From Paenibacillus sp. E222 (lineage in GTDB: Bacteria > Bacillota > Bacilli > Paenibacillales > Paenibacillaceae): DNA of 64,000 nucleotides. The notes beneath the pieces are model-generated. The model was not told the origin of the DNA. It did not search any database and saw only the letters and a list, made by a program, of their open reading frames with translations. Below, piece after piece: positions 45,033 through 54,403 of this stretch (its first letter is position 1; the number at the start of each line of letters is the position of its first letter). The stretch spans positions 5,270,001-5,334,000 of the forward strand of contig NZ_CP058552.1 in assembly GCF_013401555.1 (NCBI RefSeq), given 5' to 3'. A program made the translations under genes and the position numbers.

Positions 45033-45338
45033 TTTGATCACATCACCAATTCATTCATAATATTTGAGATATATAATATATCCTTTCATCTGCAAGTGCA
45101 ATAAACAAGCTGAGCTTATCTGCAGTTGCAAACAACATCTCCTTGATATCATCGCATTAAATATGCCTGATTTCCAGGAATTATGGGAAGTTTTGTCGAA
45201 CCTATTGTAAAATTATATATGAATATATTTAATATGTGTTGGATAGAGATGTGTGGATTGGCTTTTGACCAAAAAAGGAGGGTGGGTATTACGAAGGCAC
45301 AGCTCTAATTCTTGACTAAAACAAGGAGTGAATTCGCC
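45033..45338 (+). promoter_or_regulatory. Divergent control region of regulator and GxGYxYP gene
   Basis: A 306-base gap holding promoters for both flanking genes. The clear element is copy B of the 21-bp operator (45217-45237). A -35 TTGTAA (45205-45210) with -10 TTTAAT or TAATAT overlapping that copy is plausible for the plus-strand gene. The regulator's own promoter side (45055-45085) is AT-rich with ATATATAATATAT. No gene was seen. Confidence 0.45.
45217..45237 (+). promoter_or_regulatory. Probable operator copy B
   Basis: ATATGAATATATTYAATATG plus T with Y = T, differing from copy A (43796) at one base. It overlaps the likely -10 region of the GxGYxYP gene. Confidence 0.65.
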
Positions 45339-47393
45339 ATGGCTCGTAGATTCACGATGCTCTGTTTAGCTCTCATATGCGCTTTTTCATTAACCGCCGG
45401 CGCTGCTTCAGCTTCGGAAACGGATGTACAGACAGCCAAACCTGATGGGTCCAAACACCGTGAACTGCCAAGTTTCAAAAACCCGAAACATTTGGACGCA
45501 GCCGACATCTATGATGCGCCAGGTGACATCAAATTGTTGCTGGGAACATTACAGGGAATCGTTAACAGAGAACAACCGCGAATCTATCTGATTGAGTCCC
45601 AGGAAGAAGGAAAACTGACCTGGCTTAAGGACATCAAGGTGCCTTACACGCTTCATCAGGATTATTGGGAAGTGTTCTCTGCTTATCGCAGCGAAGTCAA
45701 AGGCATGGTTGTATATGATCCCGAAGTACCTGATTCGATCAACGTAGCAACCACACTCGCAGGACTAAAGAATGCTGTGGTTGCAAGTCCCGAGTTAGCA
45801 GCCAAATTGTCCAAAGCGCCTTACAAATTAAAGATTATGGATGACCTGCGGGGTAAATTCAATAATCGAATGGATGCCTATACCTGGCAATATGAGAATC
45901 TGTGGAAGAAAACGAACCACCAGATGTTAATTGGACTTGATCCGGATACAGCGATTCGCATCCCGTCCGGCATGCCTGAATCCTTTGTTACGATCGCGGA
46001 GGAAAAACAACAGATTCGGGATGCAAGCAACCGTGATACGTATTCCCTGGATCTTTCTTCACTCTTGGGAAAATCTTCGGTATATCTCCGATTTGATGAC
46101 GCCTTTACTCAGGATGGCTGGGGACCGGCTGTACATGAGGTTACGGTCAAGGCGGATGGAAAAGAGATCGCAAACTTCATCGCAGGAACACCGGAAGAAG
46201 AACAATTCCTGTATGATAGACAAAATTCCAAGGTCGCTGAAGGTCAAGGCGGCCACCGTTTCGCCGATAATGGCAATTATTTTGTGTATGAATTCACTCC
46301 TCCGGCAGGTACTCAGAATCTGACGGCTGAAGTGGACATGTGGAATCAGTATAAAGTATCCGCAGGTAATATCCGCCCTCTCTCCGCTGAGCAGCGGGAG
46401 CCCTACGCATATTTAAGGGATTATGCAGTCGCTAATAAAGCGATGGTATTCTGGTTGGATTCCAATGTGCCTGAGCAAAAAGCCCTCTTCGAGAAGATCA
46501 TGTCTGATGTAAAACCCGGAACTCCCTACCTTGGCTGGTTTAGCAATGATGTCGAAGGTGAGTTCAGCTCCGTTGAGATTGCATCTCGATATGGCGTCTA
46601 TGTTCTTGCAGCCGATTGGTTCAGCAACCTGACTGTTTTCTCGGGAACCAAACCGAAGCTCACCCCGGTGAAAAAATCTCCGCGACCTGCACTGGAGAAT
46701 AAAATCTATGTAACGTATACCTTTACGGAAGGCGATAATTTTCAGTATAACCAGCATCGGATGCGTGTGATGTGGGATGATCCGGCCAGAGGTAAGGTTC
46801 CGATTAACTGGACTTCAAGCCCGCTTCTCTACGAAGGTGCACCAGCAATATTGAATTATTATGTGAACACAGCAACCCCGAATGATCTGCTGATCGCAGG
46901 ACCGTCCGGTGCAGGATACTTCTATCCAGGGGCTTGGCCCGACACAAGCTTCCGGCAATTTTTGCAGCAAACCGAAAAATATATGAAAAAGACCGGCATG
47001 ACCATTCCTTATGTGTTGAACCGTGTAGACAGCGAGAATGTACCTCTCACGCCATTTAAAGCCAAGGCTTACGCGCAGGATTACAATGCACCCGGCTTAT
47101 TCATCAGCTACGAAGACAACTATGGAGTGGAAATCGTTGACGATAGCCTGCCCGTATCCACAATTCGTGGGATAAGCACCGTACAGGACGGATTACAGGT
47201 GCTAAATGATGCGAAGGCGAATTGGGATGGCAAGTCTCCGTTGTTCGTTTCTCTTGGATTGCTTGCATGGAGTACGACTCCATCCGATGCACTGGCGATC
47301 ACTGAAGAGCTCGGATCGGAATTCAAGGTGATCCGTGCTGACGACTATTTCTCCTTAATCCGAGAAAGTTACCACTTACCCGCGAGCAAGTAA
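45339..47393 (+). CDS. Secreted GxGYxYP-family protein, putative glycoside hydrolase
   Basis: A 684-residue exported protein. ATG at 45339 follows AAGGAG; TTG at 45312 is an alternative. The signal peptide MARRFTMLCLALICAFSLTAGA ends near ASASE. The N-terminal half (about 35-200) includes KLLLGTLQGIVNREQPRIYLI, a family hallmark. A beta-sandwich-like insert (about 235-345: SSVYLRFDDAFTQDGWGPAVHEVTVKADG) follows. The C-terminal domain contains the name-giving motif in GPSGAGYFYPGAWP. This family is associated with polysaccharide-utilisation loci in other phyla, but to my knowledge its reaction is unproved. It is transcribed away from the GntR-LacI gene and has its own operator copy. Confidence 0.88.
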   Translation: MARRFTMLCLALICAFSLTAGAASASETDVQTAKPDGSKHRELPSFKNPKHLDAADIYDAPGDIKLLLGTLQGIVNREQPRIYLIESQEEGKLTWLKDIKVPYTLHQDYWEVFSAYRSEVKGMVVYDPEVPDSINVATTLAGLKNAVVASPELAAKLSKAPYKLKIMDDLRGKFNNRMDAYTWQYENLWKKTNHQMLIGLDPDTAIRIPSGMPESFVTIAEEKQQIRDASNRDTYSLDLSSLLGKSSVYLRFDDAFTQDGWGPAVHEVTVKADGKEIANFIAGTPEEEQFLYDRQNSKVAEGQGGHRFADNGNYFVYEFTPPAGTQNLTAEVDMWNQYKVSAGNIRPLSAEQREPYAYLRDYAVANKAMVFWLDSNVPEQKALFEKIMSDVKPGTPYLGWFSNDVEGEFSSVEIASRYGVYVLAADWFSNLTVFSGTKPKLTPVKKSPRPALENKIYVTYTFTEGDNFQYNQHRMRVMWDDPARGKVPINWTSSPLLYEGAPAILNYYVNTATPNDLLIAGPSGAGYFYPGAWPDTSFRQFLQQTEKYMKKTGMTIPYVLNRVDSENVPLTPFKAKAYAQDYNAPGLFISYEDNYGVEIVDDSLPVSTIRGISTVQDGLQVLNDAKANWDGKSPLFVSLGLLAWSTTPSDALAITEELGSEFKVIRADDYFSLIRESYHLPASK

Positions 47394-47425
47394 TAACCAT
47401 ACTTACAATGAAATTGCAGACGCCT

Positions 47426-47466
47426 AAAAGCATCGTACCTAGAGATATCGGGTACGATGCTTTTTT
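47426..47466 (+). terminator. Rho-independent terminator of the GxGYxYP gene
   Basis: AAAAGCATCGTACC and GGTACGATGCTTTT form a strong stem around a 10-base loop, with six T at the end. Confidence 0.9.
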
Positions 47467-47613
47467 CGGATGAAAATTTCACCGCTGAATTACCATTAGT
47501 TCAACAATAACACCGGAATATAACAGCACCGCATGATCTTTCTCTTGGAAAGACTCATGCAGGCGCTGGCCTCTAATATTATGATCCTATTAACCTATCA
47601 TCCACTCAAATGC

Positions 47614-48762
47614 CTACTTCTTCACTGGTTTACCCGGATTACCTGGCTTAGCCACTTTGCCTGCTTCCAGCTTGGCAGCCCCTTCCAGCAGAAATACGCC
47701 GCTGAGCTGAGCGGTAAGGTCAAGTGGGTTCTGGGCTGCTTTGCCCCAAGCCTGACCGAATAATCCAATGTCCCGGCTACCTTTCAGCAAGGCATCGGCG
47801 TTTCGATAAATCGCCTTTTTCAGGCTTTTGTTATGCCCGACTTCATACAACTCAACCATGTAGCGGATCAGTATGCCCTTGAACAACGCACCGTCCCCGT
47901 CGCCGTCCTCTTTAAATATACCCGTCTTCTCATCCGTTAAGGTCTTCAGAGAACCTTCTGCCGTTTTCTCGGCATCTTTCAAATACGTCTTCTTCCCTGT
48001 TATCCGGTAGAGTTCAACACCTGCTCCGATAAAAGTACCCTGATTGTACGTGAAGATCCATGCTTCATTCACATCCAGTGTGCCATCCTCCTTCAGCACC
48101 AAACCATCCGCTACCAGCCCCGTTTGAGGATTTACCAGATATTGTTTCTCCCAATCAAATATTTTTTGGGCCCATGCCAGATCCCGCACATCGCCAAAAC
48201 GTTCATACAGCCTTGCAGCCAAAATGGCGGCAGGCCCGCTGGAGCACGCATTTCGGTTATATCGCTGATCCTTTTTCCAAGCCATACCGCCAAGCTCATC
48301 ATCCCACCAGGCGGTCTTGATGTCATCCCACAACTCCAGTACGTATCCCTTCATCTCTTCACTGCCTGTTGCATCATACAGACGAAGCCCGGCGAGCGCG
48401 AGCCATTCCATATCATCGTAGAATTCATTGTGAAGTGAACCGTTGCGTGCAATGATACTGCGAACGAGTTCTTCCGCACGTTCAGTGTACGCTTTGTCTA
48501 CTGTACGTTCATATCCGTCCACCAATGCATCAACCGCATGAGCCTTCCACCAGTAATTCAATGCCTGTTCACCTTCTGGTGTTGATGGATAAGCATTATT
48601 CATCATTTTTGATGCATCATTCCAGTAATATTCATACAGCTTCTCTTGCGCCCACTGCGCCTGATCGGCATAGCGATTCTTGCCGCCGCTTGTTGCTCCC
48701 ATGGTGGTGACCAGAATAAGGCTGAGTACCAGCGTGAGGCTCACCATTTTCCTTTTGCTCAT
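47614..48762 (-). CDS. Secreted GH76 endo-alpha-1,6-mannanase-like protein
   Basis: A 382-residue protein of the GH76 (alpha/alpha)6-barrel family, which cleaves the alpha-1,6-mannan backbone of fungal or yeast mannan. FYDDMEWLALAGLRLYDATG carries the catalytic Asp pair. TAWWDDELGGMAWKKDQRYNRNACSSGPAAILAARLY and WIFTYNQGTFIGAGVELYRIT are further family signatures. ATG at 48762 follows AAGGGA; a frame to 48810 is poorly supported. Residues about 1-24 are a signal peptide (MSKRKMVSLTLVLSLILVTTMG). The C-terminus is a Lys/Pro/Gly tail. It is the last gene after an ABC importer (52523-48926), so the importer likely takes up its products. Confidence 0.92.
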   Translation of the reverse strand: MSKRKMVSLTLVLSLILVTTMGATSGGKNRYADQAQWAQEKLYEYYWNDASKMMNNAYPSTPEGEQALNYWWKAHAVDALVDGYERTVDKAYTERAEELVRSIIARNGSLHNEFYDDMEWLALAGLRLYDATGSEEMKGYVLELWDDIKTAWWDDELGGMAWKKDQRYNRNACSSGPAAILAARLYERFGDVRDLAWAQKIFDWEKQYLVNPQTGLVADGLVLKEDGTLDVNEAWIFTYNQGTFIGAGVELYRITGKKTYLKDAEKTAEGSLKTLTDEKTGIFKEDGDGDGALFKGILIRYMVELYEVGHNKSLKKAIYRNADALLKGSRDIGLFGQAWGKAAQNPLDLTAQLSGVFLLEGAAKLEAGKVAKPGNPGKPVKK

Positions 48763-48925
48763 CAGATCCCTTCCCTTCTCGAATTGACGTATAACTAACA
48801 GTTCACTCATAAAGCAGGGTTAATCCTTCGCTGCATCTAAGTTCGAGCCTGTCCCTGACGTGTTCCTTGTTCCTTCACCCCCTTCCACATTTCTCAGGCA
48901 GAACGGCTAATGATGATAACCAGAA

Positions 48926-49813
48926 TTACTCTTTTACGGCTCCGAGTACGATACCGTGGATTAGATAACGTTGCAGAAAAGGATAAATCAGCAAAATGGG
49001 AATCATGGATACCAGAATCTTGGCAGAATTCAACGTTGTGTTGGAGATTTTATTGAACTGCTGCAGCTGTTCGACCGAAAGATTCTGCATCTGATCGCGT
49101 GTGAGACTCAGCTGTTGGAGGTAGGTCTGGAGCGGGATTTTGGAGCTGTCGTTAATCAGAATGATCCCGTCAAAGAAATTGTTCCAGTGCCCCACAATGA
49201 CAAACAGCATGATTGTTGCCAGACTCGGCATGGAAATGGGAATGAAGATTTGGAGCAAAATTTTAAGTGGACTGGCACCGTCAATGAATGCGGCCTCTTC
49301 CAGTTCCTTTGGAATTCCCTTGAAGAAGTTCATGAGGAGAATTACATTAAAGACAGGAACTGCCCCCGGCAAAACTAGCGCCCAAATGCTGTTGATCAAC
49401 CCCAACTTGCTGATGACCATATACCAGGGTACGATTCCGCCGCTGAACAGCATTGTAAACACAATAATCCACATATATGTGTTTCTCGATCTGAATTGTG
49501 TGACGCTTCGTGACAACGGATAGGCCATGAGAATGGTCAAAAACATGTTGATTGCTCCTCCAAGCACCACCCGCTCGACCGAGATCAGAAAAGCCTTCCA
49601 AAACTTCGTATCATTCAGAATCTGGCCATACGATGAGAAATTCAGCTCCACTGGAAAAAAATAGACCCGACCTGCATTAACAGCCGTACTGCTGCTGACA
49701 GACACCATAATGGTATTGACAATCGGCGCCAAGGACATGAACGTAATCAGAATTAACGCAAACATAATCAACAGGCGGGATAGCCTGGAGCCGAGCGATT
49801 TGGATTGAATCAT
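48926..49813 (-). CDS. ABC transporter permease (LplC type)
   Basis: A 295-residue CUT1 permease. ATG at 49813 follows TAGGAGGG; the frame to 49846 lacks a ribosome site. EEAAFIDGASPLKILLQIFIPISMP is the EAA loop and FLQRYLIHGIVLGAVKE the typical C-terminus. It partners the permease at 49824-50774, 10 bases upstream. A 163-base gap precedes the GH76 gene. Confidence 0.92.
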   Translation of the reverse strand: MIQSKSLGSRLSRLLIMFALILITFMSLAPIVNTIMVSVSSSTAVNAGRVYFFPVELNFSSYGQILNDTKFWKAFLISVERVVLGGAINMFLTILMAYPLSRSVTQFRSRNTYMWIIVFTMLFSGGIVPWYMVISKLGLINSIWALVLPGAVPVFNVILLMNFFKGIPKELEEAAFIDGASPLKILLQIFIPISMPSLATIMLFVIVGHWNNFFDGIILINDSSKIPLQTYLQQLSLTRDQMQNLSVEQLQQFNKISNTTLNSAKILVSMIPILLIYPFLQRYLIHGIVLGAVKE

Positions 49814-49823
49814 GCTAACCCTC

Positions 49824-50774
49824 CTAGAAAATTCTGTACCCCGCATACCTCGAAGCCAGTCTGTAGGAAATCACGATCAGCACAAAGCTGATTACCGATT
49901 TCATCAGTCCAATTGCTGTTGCAAATGAATATTGCATGTTGATCAGACCCATACGGTACACAAAAGTATCGATAATATCTCCCGTTTCATATACCAGCGG
50001 ATTATACAGGTTAAACACCTGATCAAAACCCGCATTCAGTACATTGCCAAGACTCAGCGTACCCAGCAGGATAATCGTCGGGAACATACCTGGCAGCGTG
50101 ATATTCAGCGTCTGTTTCCAGCGACTTGCGCCGTCCATTGCGGCAGATTCGTACAAGGCCGGATTAATTGCCGTTAATGCAGCCAGATAGACAATCGTCC
50201 CGTAGCCAAATTCCTTCCACGTATCCGTCACAATGAGCAGCGGTCTGAACCAGTCATTACTCGCCAGAAACATAATTCGCTCGAGGCCGAGAAACTCAAG
50301 GAAGTTATTTACCATGCCATCGAAAGAAAAGATCATGGTCAGCATCGTGCCCAGAACCACCCAGGACATAAAATGCGGCAAATAGACGATGGTTTGAATC
50401 GTGCTCTTAAATATTTTCAGACGAACCTCATTTAATAGCAGAGCGAATACGATGGGTACAATCAACCCTAGAGCAATCTTTCCAACTGCAATGACCAATG
50501 TATTGATGAAAATCTGCTTTGCGTCTGGCAGTTGAAACATATACGTGAAATTGGATAACCCTGCCCACTTGGACCCGAATATTCCTTTGGCAGGAATGAA
50601 CTTTTGGAATGCCATCACAACCCCGAACATCGGTACAATTGAGAAAATGAAGAGCATGATCATGCCAGGCAGCAGCATAAAATGATAGGTCATTTCGTCA
50701 AAGGTTTTACGTTTCTTTTTTCTCCGGTAACGCACTTCCCGCTCTCGACTAACGGTTGTTTCCATTTGAGCCAT
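49824..50774 (-). CDS. ABC transporter permease (LplB type)
   Basis: A 316-residue CUT1 permease. Candidate starts are ATGs at 50795, 50774 and 50765. I chose 50774, behind GGAGGTGGAAAGG. The body opens MLLPGMIMLFIFSIVPMFGVVMAFQKFI, and YESAAMDGASRWKQTLNITLPGM is the EAA loop. A very basic stretch (RYRRKKKRK) before the first membrane span fits a cytoplasmic N-terminus. Confidence 0.9.
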   Translation of the reverse strand: MAQMETTVSREREVRYRRKKKRKTFDEMTYHFMLLPGMIMLFIFSIVPMFGVVMAFQKFIPAKGIFGSKWAGLSNFTYMFQLPDAKQIFINTLVIAVGKIALGLIVPIVFALLLNEVRLKIFKSTIQTIVYLPHFMSWVVLGTMLTMIFSFDGMVNNFLEFLGLERIMFLASNDWFRPLLIVTDTWKEFGYGTIVYLAALTAINPALYESAAMDGASRWKQTLNITLPGMFPTIILLGTLSLGNVLNAGFDQVFNLYNPLVYETGDIIDTFVYRMGLINMQYSFATAIGLMKSVISFVLIVISYRLASRYAGYRIF

Positions 50775-50885
50775 TGTCCTTTCCACCTCCACCATGTGCC
50801 TAATTGGACAGGCTTTATCGGCGAAAGCCCGTGCGGAAGTCCTGAAGTCCACCATCAAGCTTCCGCACCTAAGCTCACGCAATCG

Positions 50886-52523
50886 TTATCTTTTGCTCAT
50901 CTCGTTAACTTCTTCTGTAATCTCATCGCCACCCGTACGTTTCCAAGTGTCGACAAACGTATCGAATTCATCTACTGGCGCTTCCCCCATAATGATCTTG
51001 AGCATGGTTTCCTCTTCTAGCTTCTGCAGATTCGCCCACTTCAGCTTCATCGTCTCGGTTGTTCCATAAAAGCCTGCGGGAATCACTTCCAGGTTCGGAT
51101 TGTTTGCCTCACGCTGCCCTTCAATCCGGGAGAGGTATTCACCATAGGTGTTTGCATCAATCGCATTTCCTTTCTCTTTGAATTCCTGATAGGCCTTGAA
51201 AGAAACCACTCGATCTTCCTGAACAGCAGAAGCATCACCTGTCTCATCTGCTTTGATCAGATCATCGTAATAACGCTTGAGCACATCATCATAATCCACT
51301 TGCATCGGAATCTGGGTAGGATCATTATTCCAGCGGCTTGCATCGGTCAGCAGCTCGTCAGGATGCTCTTTCTTGTAATTGATCGCGTCCTCCGTTAAGG
51401 AGTACAGGAAATCCGTTGTTAAATTGACTGATTTCATAATCGCTTCAGGATGTGCAAAGTCCTTCTTCACAACGACGATACCACCGCCCACCGGGTCTTG
51501 CCGGATCGTCTTGAACTTGCCATTCTCATCCACTGGTGCGGATACAGCAACCCAGACTGCTTCTGGATCTTGCTTAATGGAGTCCTTGTAGTTGGTGTAG
51601 CCGATCCACCATGGATTAAATACCATTCCGGCCTGTCCGTTGATGACGAGAGCTTCCTTCTCTTCATTCGATCGGACAGCAAACTGTTTATCTATTAAAC
51701 CTTCTTTATACATGGCGCTCAGTTCTGCCAGCGCTTGCTTTACTTCAGGCTGAACAGATCCATACTCAACCTGACCGTCTTTCTGTATCCAGTTCATGGG
51801 GAAGGCACCGTGCGCAGCAAAGATTGGCGTAAAGTTCATCGCATTGGAATCCATGACCATGCCTACCGTTTTGCCCGTTCCCGAGACATCCTTCTCTACA
51901 AATGTTCTCGCGAGATTCCATACATCCTCGACAGTTTCCGGCAGCTTCGCACCGACCTTATCTACCCAGTCCTTCCGGACCCAGAGCAATTGGTGCTGGT
52001 TTCCAATATTGGTCATGGGCAGACCCATGATCTTACCGTCCACCTTCACCTGATTTAACAGCAAATCTCCGTAGGAACCATAAATATTTTTAACACCCTC
52101 CGATGCTGTCTTCTCGTAAACCTCTGTCATGTCGGCAATGAGATCGTTATCCACCAGTTGATTAAATATTTCACGGCTGACAAGCATTACATCCGGCAGA
52201 TCGCCAGTGGTCATTGAGAGTGACAGCTTCTGATCCATATCATCTGTTTCCCAAGCTACCTTGGCTTTGACGTTCACCCGGTCTTCTACATAGCGTGTAG
52301 CCAGATTGTTTTCAATGGTATCACCGGCAGGCAGGTTGTTCACATGATTGGTATTTCGGCCAATTGTAAATTCCACGGGTGTCTCATATTTACCATAAGG
52401 TTCATAGTCCTGTTGTGAAATTTGCGGTTGTGTGCTTTCGTTATCGCCTCCGGTACAGCCACTGATTACAGCCATCATCATGCTGCCGATCAGCAGTGCA
52501 GCCATCTTGTTGCGCTTCTTCAT
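50886..52523 (-). CDS. Extracellular solute-binding lipoprotein (LplA type)
   Basis: A 545-residue binding protein. ATG at 52523 follows AAAGGGGAT; the frame to 52562 adds no signal. MKKRNKMAALLIGSMMMAVISGC is a lipoprotein signal with lipobox VISGC. PVEFTIGRNTNHVNNLPAGDT and DDMDQKLSLSMTTGDLPDVMLVS match the class. It heads the importer operon that ends with the GH76 gene, directly after the YesMN pair, so mannan oligosaccharides are the likely ligand (inference). Confidence 0.9.
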   Translation of the reverse strand: MKKRNKMAALLIGSMMMAVISGCTGGDNESTQPQISQQDYEPYGKYETPVEFTIGRNTNHVNNLPAGDTIENNLATRYVEDRVNVKAKVAWETDDMDQKLSLSMTTGDLPDVMLVSREIFNQLVDNDLIADMTEVYEKTASEGVKNIYGSYGDLLLNQVKVDGKIMGLPMTNIGNQHQLLWVRKDWVDKVGAKLPETVEDVWNLARTFVEKDVSGTGKTVGMVMDSNAMNFTPIFAAHGAFPMNWIQKDGQVEYGSVQPEVKQALAELSAMYKEGLIDKQFAVRSNEEKEALVINGQAGMVFNPWWIGYTNYKDSIKQDPEAVWVAVSAPVDENGKFKTIRQDPVGGGIVVVKKDFAHPEAIMKSVNLTTDFLYSLTEDAINYKKEHPDELLTDASRWNNDPTQIPMQVDYDDVLKRYYDDLIKADETGDASAVQEDRVVSFKAYQEFKEKGNAIDANTYGEYLSRIEGQREANNPNLEVIPAGFYGTTETMKLKWANLQKLEEETMLKIIMGEAPVDEFDTFVDTWKRTGGDEITEEVNEMSKR

Positions 52524-52679
52524 CCTGTCATCCCCTTTATCTGATTTGCATTTGATAACCAAATTGTATGCGTTTTCAAAATTGGCGTATATGCCACATT
52601 TTTCGGATATGTAACACTTTTTTTATGACCTCCAATTCACTTTATTTATCTGTATTAAAAGATTCTTACAGGAAGAAAT

Positions 52680-52703
52680 AAGCGGTTGCCACAGCAACCG
52701 CTT
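52680..52703 (-). terminator. Terminator of the YesMN operon
   Basis: AAGCGGTTGC and GCAACCGCTT form a perfect 10-base-pair stem with a 4-base loop, followed on the minus strand by ATTTCTT. It lies 48 bases past the kinase stop. Confidence 0.8.
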
Positions 52704-52750
52704 CAGTACTAATGCTATGTTTTTAATATAACTGCACGCTTTACACGCAA

Positions 52751-54403
52751 TCATCTGGCAGGAAGGACGATTGACACTTCCGTTCCGATGCCTGGCTCAC
52801 TGTGAATAACAAGCCCGTAATCCCGACCATAATACAGCTTAATTCGGTCATTAACGTTCCGAACACCACATCCGCCGTTCTCTCCTGTTAACAAACCTGC
52901 GGTCTGCATAGGCGTCATGCCAACACCGTTATCACGAACGGTTAATTTAATCCCCTCTTCCACCCGGCTAACCGCAATGTGAATGTGACAATCGGAGACA
53001 TCTGCTTCCACAAAACCATGCTTGATGGCATTCTCCACAATCGGCTGCAAAATAAAATGAATCACCTCGGTATGTAGTACATCATCATCGATATGATAAT
53101 CCACATCAAATCGACCATCGTTCATGATGAGCTGCAAATCCAGATATGCCTTAATATGCTGCACCTCAGCCTCAATGGTGGCCATATTCCTCCCTTGATT
53201 AAGTGTTGTTCTATAGAAACGAGCTAAGGCAGATACCATATAACTCGTTTCGATATCCGCCCTTTTCTCGGCTCTCCAGCGTATAAATGAAAGTGTATTG
53301 TACAAGAAGTGTGGGTTGATCTGACTAATCAACTTGTTATATTCACTTTCTTTCTTGGCGATTTCGGCGTGATACACCTGGGAGATCAGGCTGTTGATCC
53401 TGGTCAGCATTTTACCGATACCGTTAGTCAGCTCACCGAATTCATCTCTGGATGAACTTCGGATAATCACATCCAGATTGTTCCGCTCTACCTTGTCCAC
53501 CTTGTTCTTGATATGGATAATTCTTTGCGTAAAATTATTAGAAATGACATAAATGAGCAGGAAGGTAATCATCAGGCTGAGGATAATAACAAACAGCGTA
53601 ATTTGAAAAATACTCATTGCGTTGGCGTACGCATTGGTATTCAGCAGATTATAGTGAATGGTCCAGCCGTTGTTGGCAAGTGAGCGGCTAAGACTCAGAT
53701 CGCCAGACTCCTTAACTTTCGAACCTGCGGCCACAGCAGCACGCTCGTGGTTTTCCTGAAAAATCACATGCTGCTTCGCATCCTCAATATAGACGGCTAC
53801 ATGTTCCGACAGATTGTCCAGGTCGGCAAAGATGCGATCATGCTGAATGGAGATCACCATGAAATTGCTGTCTTTCGGATTGCTGATCAGTTCCTGAACG
53901 AGATAAAGCTTCTCCCCCTCGACAATCCAGCGCCTGCCTCGAAATCCGTCATACCAGGACTTGCTCTTTAGCTCCCCGATTGGCAAAATATTATTGCGGA
54001 TTCCCAATAAATCTCCGGACGTATAAAAGGTAATGTCTTCAATATCATCATCCATCAGCCGGATGTTCGAGATCAACGGCTCGAGAATGTCCCGGAAATC
54101 CAGGTACATATGATAATAATTTCCCTCGTAGTCTTTCGTAAATATTTGCGATAAATCCCGATTAAGCACCATGAACTCACTTAACGTGTTATACCGATTA
54201 ATCTTATAATCCATAATGTTAGACACCTGGTCCAGACTCGCTTCTGCTTCGCTCCGCAGCTCCTTCATTTGAATTCGGTAGGACTGAATGAAGGAGAGCA
54301 GTCCAAGCAGAAGAATCGGAATGAGTGCAATCACCAAATGCGACAACAGCAGCTTGTTGCGGAACCTAATATCATTGAATTTGCTCTTGATCCATCCGAT
54401 CAT
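52751..54403 (-). CDS. YesM-type sensor histidine kinase
   Basis: A 550-residue membrane kinase. ATG at 54403 follows GCGGGG and overlaps the response-regulator gene by 32 bases, implying coupling; the frame to 54511 lies inside that gene. Two membrane segments (about 15-40 and 270-300) flank an extracytoplasmic sensor. A HAMP linker (about 295-350) follows. The His_kinase domain opens LISQINPHFLYNTLSFIRWRAE, where H is the phospho-site, and the ATPase domain has ENAIKHGF and DNGVGM. YesM kinases sense carbohydrate cues and phosphorylate YesN-type regulators. It lies directly upstream of the GH76-importer operon, its probable target. Confidence 0.92.
   Translation of the reverse strand: MIGWIKSKFNDIRFRNKLLLSHLVIALIPILLLGLLSFIQSYRIQMKELRSEAEASLDQVSNIMDYKINRYNTLSEFMVLNRDLSQIFTKDYEGNYYHMYLDFRDILEPLISNIRLMDDDIEDITFYTSGDLLGIRNNILPIGELKSKSWYDGFRGRRWIVEGEKLYLVQELISNPKDSNFMVISIQHDRIFADLDNLSEHVAVYIEDAKQHVIFQENHERAAVAAGSKVKESGDLSLSRSLANNGWTIHYNLLNTNAYANAMSIFQITLFVIILSLMITFLLIYVISNNFTQRIIHIKNKVDKVERNNLDVIIRSSSRDEFGELTNGIGKMLTRINSLISQVYHAEIAKKESEYNKLISQINPHFLYNTLSFIRWRAEKRADIETSYMVSALARFYRTTLNQGRNMATIEAEVQHIKAYLDLQLIMNDGRFDVDYHIDDDVLHTEVIHFILQPIVENAIKHGFVEADVSDCHIHIAVSRVEEGIKLTVRDNGVGMTPMQTAGLLTGENGGCGVRNVNDRIKLYYGRDYGLVIHSEPGIGTEVSIVLPAR

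Noticed and set aside
54372..54403. Possible frameshift where the kinase and response-regulator frames overlap
   Set aside because: Both proteins are complete, and a 32-base overlap is normal translational coupling in YesMN pairs.
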